Below are positions 35,581 through 40,039 of a stretch of 40,039 bases of DNA, one piece after another. The position numbers were made by a program, and so were the translations under genes. The notes below the pieces were generated by a model. That model searched no databases and was not told where the DNA came from. It was given only the letters and a program-made list of their open reading frames with translations. Each line of letters starts with the position of its first letter. Position 1 is the stretch's first letter. Source of the DNA: Candidatus Poribacteria bacterium (GTDB lineage Bacteria; Poribacteria; WGA-4E; WGA-3G); assembly GCA_022821495.1 (NCBI GenBank), contig JAJEDN010000055.1, forward strand, positions 1 through 40,039, given 5' to 3'.

Positions 35581-35702
35581 TTGACATTTATCAATACCCC
35601 TGTCCTTCTCAAAGTCCCCCTGATAAGGGGGATTTAGGGGGTTGACATTTATCAATACCTCTGTCCTTCTCAAAGTCCCCCTGATAAGGGGGATTTAGGG
35701 GG
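35581..35702. repeat. Two tandem 61-bp repeats with CCCCCTGATAAGGGGG hairpin
   Basis: Copies start at 35581 and 35642 and begin TTGACATTTATCAATAC. Each contains the hairpin CCCCCTGATAAGGGGG then ATTTAGGGGG, the same core as at 17435-17629. The flanking unit differs from the 65-bp family, so the core has been tandemly amplified independently in a different context. The repeat ends 7 bases before the stop codon of the lipoprotein gene. Confidence 0.88.
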
Positions 35703-35708
35703 TTGACT

Positions 35709-36149
35709 TTAGTTCACAAGCTCAGGTTGATGCAATATCTGCTTTTCATCTGAAACGATAAATTCAGCTTGAATATCCCATATACCGTGCTGATCAATTT
35801 TAATTTCGTAAATCCTGCATTTGAACCTATATTTCTCATTCGGAAAAATTTCCACTTCCTCACCATTTTCATCCATGCTATGAAGACCGGCACCATGCGT
35901 GGTAATCGAAAACTGTCTCAGTTTCTGGTTAGTGTATAACTCTACATTACTTCCATAACGTGTGCGCTTTACAACAGCCTCAAAGGTTAATACCTTGTCG
36001 ATATATGTTTCCGGATCGTTTAGGACCTCTGTAAAAGATAGGGAAACATTTGGATCGCTTGTATCTCCTTTAGATACACCTATCGTTCCACATCCCATTG
36101 AAATGAAAGACACGATTACAAATATGTATAGGAATGATATTCTCAACAT
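35709..36149 (-). CDS. Small lipoprotein of unknown function
   Basis: A 146-residue predicted lipoprotein. From ATG 36149 the N-terminus MLRISFLYIFVIVSF is followed by ISMGC, a clear lipobox, and then GTIGVSKGD. The rest is a soluble domain: NDPETYIDKVLTFEAVVKR and later ELYTNQKLRQFSITT and KYRFKCRIYEIKID. This could be a small OB-like or beta-barrel fold, but I do not recognise the family. The ribosome binding site AAAGGGGGAAATTC directly precedes this ATG, which is why I reject the longer frame starting at 36197. The downstream hairpin at 35497-35526 probably ends its transcript. Confidence 0.75.
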   Translation of the reverse strand: MLRISFLYIFVIVSFISMGCGTIGVSKGDTSDPNVSLSFTEVLNDPETYIDKVLTFEAVVKRTRYGSNVELYTNQKLRQFSITTHGAGLHSMDENGEEVEIFPNEKYRFKCRIYEIKIDQHGIWDIQAEFIVSDEKQILHQPELVN

Positions 36150-36202
36150 TGAATTTCCCCCTTTCAAGCAATTCCTCCACGACACCCTATATATCACGCG
36201 CC

Positions 36203-36229
36203 GCTGGCGAGGTTACAAACCTCGCCAGC
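36203..36229. repeat. Perfect 12-bp hairpin upstream of the lipoprotein gene
   Basis: GCTGGCGAGGTT (36203-36214), loop ACA, AACCTCGCCAGC (36218-36229): a perfect 12-bp stem with a 3-base loop. It shares the GCGAGGTTAC core with the palindrome inside tlyA at 5971-5997. It may belong to the same dispersed family, or terminate leuA transcription, though no U-tract follows. Confidence 0.65.
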
Positions 36230-36257
36230 AAAGGCATTTCCGTAAATCCTGACTTCC

Positions 36258-37811
36258 TTACCCTTCAGACCGGATCTGAATGAGTTTATTAACAGCGTGA
36301 ATGTATGCCCGAGCACTCGCTTCGATGATGTCTGTGCTCGCACCGTGTCCGGTGATGATATGCCCGTTGTCTTGAACCTTCAGCGAGACCTCACCGATAG
36401 CGTCTTCACCCTCGGTTACAGACCGGATCTGGTAGTCAATGAGGTTCAGTTGAATATCAACAACCTGACCGATCGCCTTGAACGCAGCATCGACAGGACC
36501 ATCACCCGTTGACGCTTTTTCAATGATGCCGTCTTCCGTCTTAATACCGACTGTCGTTGTCGGTGAAATCTTTGTTCCACTGACGACTTGGATATAGTCC
36601 AGTTCATAGACAGCAGGGATCGCACGAATCTCATCGCTCATGATCGCTTCCAGATCGGCATCCTGCACGGCTTTTTTCTTATCGGCGACCTTCAGAAATC
36701 TTTCATAAACCTTGTCTAACTGATCTGCTTCCACTTCGTAGCCGAGTTCACTGAGTCTGTGTCTGAGCGCGTTACGTCCGGAACGTGGGCTCAGAATCAA
36801 TTGACTCTCTTTCCAGCCTATCTCTTGCGGATCGATAATCTCAAACGTCACACGCGATTTTATGATACCGTCCTGATGGATACCGGAACTGTGGGCAAAA
36901 GCGTTCGCACCGACAATCGCCTTGTTTGGTTGAACAGAAATACCCATTGTGCGGCTCACACGCCGACTAATCGGGACAATCTCTTTCGCGTTAATCTCAG
37001 TATAATATTCTTTGAAATAGTCGCGCCGGGTTCGGATCGCCATAACGACCTCTTCGAGTGAGGTATTCCCAGCGCGTTCGCCGAGTCCGTTAATTGTACA
37101 TTCGATCTGACGCGCGCCTTGTTCAACCGCTATGAGACTGTTCGCAACTGCTAATCCGAGATCGTTATGGCAGTGCACACTAATAATCGCAGCGTCAACA
37201 TTCGGTACATTCTCCATGATACCTTTAATCAGATTACCGAACTCCGTTGGCACTGTCCATCCAACGGTCTCAGGAATATTGACGACGGTCGCGCCTGCAG
37301 CGATAGTCGCTTCGACGACTTCATAGAGAAATGCTAACTCCGTCCGTCCTGCGTCCATCGGGGAAAATTCTACGTTGGCATCTGCATGCCCTTCACAGAG
37401 ACTTTTCGCGTATGCCACAGCATCCGTTGCCATCTTGAGCGTGTCTTCCGGGGTTGTCCGTGTGATGCGTCCCATGTGAATCGGTGATGTACCGACAAAC
37501 GTGTGGATACGCGCCCGCGGTGCATCCGCAATCGCTTTCCATGCGGCTGTAATGTCTTTTTCTACTACGCGAGAGAGCGCGCAGATTTCCGGTCCTTCAA
37601 CCTCGTTCGATATCCGTTTAACTGCCTCGAAATCGCCCGGCGACGAAATTGGGAATCCGGCTTCAATGACATCAACATTTAATTTGGCAAGGTGCTTGGC
37701 AATTTCGAGTTTTTCCTCGATACCCAGAGCAGCACCGGGGGTCTGCTCGGCATCACGGAGCGTTGTATCAAAAATATAGACTTTCTGCGGGTTAGTTTCA
37801 AAATCGTCCAA
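36258..37811 (-). CDS. leuA: 2-isopropylmalate synthase
   Basis: Condenses acetyl-CoA with 2-oxoisovalerate, the first committed step of leucine synthesis. 517 residues from a TTG start. The TIM-barrel active site begins FDTTLRDAEQTPG (residues 14-26, with R19 and metal-binding D20) and includes SVHCHNDLGLAVANS with the metal histidines. A C-terminal LeuA dimer domain (about 385-510) would bind leucine for feedback inhibition. A longer frame begins with TTG at 37826, but GGAGG sits inside that extension and is correctly spaced (8 bases) for TTG 37811. Citramalate and homocitrate synthases are relatives; length and the C-terminal domain favour LeuA. No leuBCD genes are in the window. Confidence 0.93.
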   Translation of the reverse strand: MDDFETNPQKVYIFDTTLRDAEQTPGAALGIEEKLEIAKHLAKLNVDVIEAGFPISSPGDFEAVKRISNEVEGPEICALSRVVEKDITAAWKAIADAPRARIHTFVGTSPIHMGRITRTTPEDTLKMATDAVAYAKSLCEGHADANVEFSPMDAGRTELAFLYEVVEATIAAGATVVNIPETVGWTVPTEFGNLIKGIMENVPNVDAAIISVHCHNDLGLAVANSLIAVEQGARQIECTINGLGERAGNTSLEEVVMAIRTRRDYFKEYYTEINAKEIVPISRRVSRTMGISVQPNKAIVGANAFAHSSGIHQDGIIKSRVTFEIIDPQEIGWKESQLILSPRSGRNALRHRLSELGYEVEADQLDKVYERFLKVADKKKAVQDADLEAIMSDEIRAIPAVYELDYIQVVSGTKISPTTTVGIKTEDGIIEKASTGDGPVDAAFKAIGQVVDIQLNLIDYQIRSVTEGEDAIGEVSLKVQDNGHIITGHGASTDIIEASARAYIHAVNKLIQIRSEG

Positions 37812-37835
37812 GGCTCTTTCCTCCAATATTAGTTA

Positions 37836-37957
37836 TCAGTTCTCAGTTTGCCTCGCAGTGAGAGTTATTAGTTAAGAGTCGTGCTGTGGCAGGTACAACT
37901 ACAGCAACTGCCACAAGAGATTAACTTATAACTTATAACTTATAACTTATAACTATT
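37836..37957. repeat. Variable-arm palindromic element E11, between aroF-type gene and leuA
   Basis: The left arm is GTTATCAGTTCTCAGTT. The core GCCTCGCAGTGAGAGTT is shared with E2. A border GTTAAGAG follows, then a nested hairpin GTGGCAG / CTGCCAC (about 37884-37914). The right arm begins ATTAAC and has four iterations of CTTATAA. It fills the gap between the two minus-strand biosynthetic genes. Confidence 0.65.
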
Positions 37958-37959
37958 CC

Positions 37960-38976
37960 CTACATTTCACGACCAACAGCGATAGCAATCGGTTTCAACT
38001 CTTGCATGAGTGTCTCGAATTGATCCGGGAACAACGACTGCGCACCATCTCCCGTCATTGAATGATCAGGATCGTGATGCACTTCAAGTAGCAGCCCATC
38101 CGCGCCTGCGGCTACGGATGCCTTCGTCATATCACACACCAAGCTCCGAATACCCGTGCCGTGGCTCGGATCAACGACGATTGGAAGGTGGCTCAATTCG
38201 TGAATGACGGGTACCGCGTTCAGGTCGAGTGTGTTCCGGGTATGGGTTTCAAATGTGCGGATGCCGCGTTCACATAGAATGACATCCGGGTTTCCTTCGG
38301 CGAGGATATATTCGGCAGCGAGCAGCCATTCTTCTATTGTTGAGGACATCCCGCGTTTGATAATCACCGGTTTCTGTGCCTGTCCGACTTCACGTAACAG
38401 ATAGAAATTCGTCATGTTCCGGGTACCGAGTTGGAACATATCTGTATATTCACCGACGAGTTCTACTTCGTGCGGGGTCATCACTTCGGTAACAATACCG
38501 AGTCCGGTTTCGGCTTTCGCCTCTTTTAGCATCTTGAGCGCGCTTTCACCGTACCCTTGGAAACTATAAGGACCTGTCCTCGGCTTAAAGGCACCGCCTC
38601 TGATGAAACTCGCACCTGCTTTTTGGACCAACCGGGCAATGGTCACAATTTGTTCTGTACTCTCTACCGCACACGGACCGGCAATAACAGGCACCTGTTT
38701 GGCACCTATCTTTGTGCCGTTGACCGCAATCACTGTCGGTTCATCCCGAAACTCTCGGCTCGCCAACTTGAACGGTGCCGTGATCGGCATCGTACGTTCG
38801 ACACCGGACATAGACTCTATCGGAATATCACCAAGCAATGTTTTATCTCCTATGACACCGATGACTGTGTGCCGTTCGCCCGTCGAGATTTGGGCTTTCA
38901 GACCCACACTCTCAATCCGTTTGACAACAGCATCAATATCTGATTGTGTCGCATCTGTTTTGGTAACGATTACCAT
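37960..38976 (-). CDS. aroF: 3-deoxy-7-phosphoheptulonate synthase (DAHP synthase, type I beta)
   Basis: Condenses PEP with erythrose 4-phosphate to open the shikimate pathway. The 338 residues carry a ferredoxin-like regulatory N-terminal domain (about 1-70) and a TIM barrel with VIAGPCAVES, RGGAFKPRTGPYSFQG (family usually has TSPYSFQG, so S is replaced by G) and HGTGIRSLV. I place the start at ATG 38976, which follows GGAGGT by 11 bases; the open frame upstream starts TTG at 38985, only 2 bases from that ribosome binding site. leuA is encoded next on the same strand after a repeat. The symbol follows the common name for this type; aroG is also used. Confidence 0.92.
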   Translation of the reverse strand: MVIVTKTDATQSDIDAVVKRIESVGLKAQISTGERHTVIGVIGDKTLLGDIPIESMSGVERTMPITAPFKLASREFRDEPTVIAVNGTKIGAKQVPVIAGPCAVESTEQIVTIARLVQKAGASFIRGGAFKPRTGPYSFQGYGESALKMLKEAKAETGLGIVTEVMTPHEVELVGEYTDMFQLGTRNMTNFYLLREVGQAQKPVIIKRGMSSTIEEWLLAAEYILAEGNPDVILCERGIRTFETHTRNTLDLNAVPVIHELSHLPIVVDPSHGTGIRSLVCDMTKASVAAGADGLLLEVHHDPDHSMTGDGAQSLFPDQFETLMQELKPIAIAVGREM

Positions 38977-39699
38977 GCTTTTCAACTACCTCCACCTTCT
39001 TAATAGCAAGTTTTCGGTTTGCAAGCTGCACCGTCTTTTGAGTAGCAAGTTTTCGGTTTGCAAGCTGCACCGAAAAAAACGCTGTCCGAAATCAAATTCG
39101 GTTAAAAAAAATTACCCAACATCGAATTGATTTTCAACGCTGGGTGGTGATACTAAAATCGGTTAGTCATACAATTAGGGCGTTACCTACGAACTTTCAC
39201 CACCTATCGCTGCCGTACAAATATAAGTACAGATAAAACACAAACACGCCTTTTAGCAGCAAACTGCTGCTCGCCTGCGTAAAAAGAGCCCAAGCACTGA
39301 GAGCGTTATTCTGGACGATCCCCACACTCGTTATTTGTGTTGCGATGGTCTTGTGTTCAAGTGTTCGCATTATCAAGTTCCTCGAATCGGGCAACGAAGA
39401 GACATACCTACTACGTCTCAAAAACGACTCTTGTTCTTAAGACGTTATTCAGAAAAAAACGTTTAGTCTTTGTAATAGGGAACCCCCGTTATGCGTTCTA
39501 AACTGCCTAAACAGAACGGCAGCCCCTTCTACTACTGACTTTAAATATATAATAACATATTTTTTTATGCAAGTCAAATTTCTTTTTCAGGAGTTGTCAG
39601 AGTATTAGTAGTCTGCCCAGTCCAAAATTCGGAATAACCCTGTTCGTAGTAGGGCAATTCTGCGGCGTACTCATCTACCCCCCTGATAAGGGGGGATAA
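38977..39699. other. Non-coding stretch upstream of the DAHP synthase gene
   Basis: About 720 bases without a convincing gene. It holds the two 30-bp direct repeats at 39004-39072. It also has a perfect hairpin AGCAGCA-AAC-TGCTGCT (39255-39271), and an AT-rich patch near 39541-39566. Short open frames here are low-complexity (for example FYLYLYLYG on the minus strand) and have no ribosome binding site. I looked for tmRNA and SRP RNA motifs and saw none. Confidence 0.5.
39004..39072. repeat. Two 30-bp direct repeats in the leader of the DAHP synthase gene
   Basis: Identical 30-base copies at 39004-39033 and 39043-39072 begin TAGCAAGTTTTCGGTTTGC and end AAGCTGCACCG, 9 bases apart. They lie 28-96 bases upstream of the gene's ATG on its own strand side, so they could be tandem operator or leader sites. 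A degenerate copy of a dispersed repeat is equally possible. Confidence 0.7.
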
Positions 39700-39711
39700 A
39701 GGGGGGTTGAC
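39678..39711. repeat. Single CCCCCCTGATAAGGGGGG element
   Basis: CCCCCC (39678-39683), TGATAA loop, GGGGGG (39690-39695), then ATAAAGGGGGG and TTGAC. It is the third site of this hairpin in the window, here as one copy and with one extra G:C pair. The partial Ig-like reading frame emerges from its right end. Confidence 0.85.
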
Positions 39712-40039
39712 TTTGATTTTCCAAGCGTACTCCACGACCCTAACCACAAAGTGGATTGGCGTCTACCATCAGATCCAGATTTGCCCCCAACTGTCCAATC
39801 TGTTAATATTATCTCTGATCCAGGTCCTGATAACACGTATGGATTAGGTGATAAGATAGTCATTGCCGTTGAATTCGACCAGGAAGTTATCACTAAATCG
39901 CTCCCGTCATCTTGGTCGGCGGCATTCATAGACACGGATTTTGATTTACAGGAAATATGGGGCACGAAAACCGCTCAGTCTGTTAGGGGAAGTGGCACAA
40001 CAACCCTTGAATTTGAATGGGAGGTCCGACGGCCTAATT
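39700..40039 (+). CDS. Partial Ig-like/beta-sandwich protein, cut by the window end; 5' end disrupted
   Basis: The + strand frame is open from a TAA at 39697 to the window edge, with no ATG start. It reads DPNHKVDWRLPSDPDLPP, then VQSVNIISDPGPDNTYGLGD, then IVIAVEFDQEVIT. The block ISDPGPDNTYGLGDKI.V.V.FDQ.V is typical of short extracellular beta-sandwich repeats found in large surface proteins. The missing start and the CCCCCCTGATAAGGGGGG element at its beginning suggest that the repeat, or decay, removed the N-terminus. It could be the interior of a pseudogene or a gene with an unrecognised start. Confidence 0.5.

Noticed and set aside
37811..37826. Longer TTG start for leuA at 37826
   Set aside because: GGAGG lies inside this extension and is correctly spaced for the later TTG at 37811.
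39440..39545. tmRNA or similar stable RNA near GGGAACCCCCG
   Set aside because: No paired tRNA-like ends, tag frame or other tmRNA features could be found on either strand.
39675..39965. Minus-strand 96-residue ORF
   Set aside because: The opposite strand reads a beta-sandwich-like protein sequence; the minus frame has no motif and no ribosome binding site.

Overview
The window is bacterial chromosomal DNA with diderm (Gram-negative type) cell-envelope genes: a TamB-like protein next to an Omp85/BamA-like protein, and lipoproteins. A Candidatus Poribacteria-like lineage is my best guess. The reasons are the DUF6807/PmoA-family protein, the long LRR-protease-dockerin protein with a C-terminal sorting-like domain, a sialidase-like remnant, and dense short palindromic repeats at gene borders. 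This is recognition of style and not a phylogenetic placement.

Layout. Positions 295-6545 (+) hold housekeeping genes: pyrE, a YmdB-family phosphodiesterase, xseA, xseB, dxs and tlyA. Positions 6631-16267 (+) hold a 2137-residue TamB-like protein and a 1049-residue Omp85 protein with about seven POTRA-like units, probably an outer-membrane assembly or lipid-transport pair. Positions 16393-25613 (-) hold a BMP-type (purine nucleoside-like) ABC importer read as ATPase, permease 1, a 1638-residue LRR/metzincin/dockerin protein, then permease 2; the giant gene splits the importer. Positions 25675-28483 (-) carry a DUF6807 protein, a decayed sialidase-like C-terminus and an AAA ATPase with a PD-(D/E)XK-type end. 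Positions 28685-35474 (+) carry two tandem BMP-family binding proteins, a selenocysteine formate dehydrogenase alpha subunit read through an in-frame UGA with a clear bacterial SECIS, a cupin and a leucyl aminopeptidase. Positions 35709-38976 (-) hold a small lipoprotein, 2-isopropylmalate synthase and DAHP synthase. The right edge has about 720 bases of non-coding, repeat-bearing DNA and then the start of an Ig-like repeat protein that runs off the window.

The most unusual layer is the repeats. At least eleven elements share one plan: a 5' arm of iterated short units, an AAGAGG-like border, a variable core, a CCTCTT-like border, and a 3' arm complementary to the 5' arm. The unit sequence differs between elements but is iterated within each one. 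Most sit exactly between genes, often ending within a few bases of the next ATG and replacing a Shine-Dalgarno sequence. Two lie inside genes as in-frame insertions: tlyA gains about 40 codons and the ABC ATPase about 28. A separate 27-bp palindrome is also inside tlyA. Other families are CCCCCTGATAAGGGGG repeats (3 x 65 bp, 2 x 61 bp and one single copy) and short perfect hairpins.
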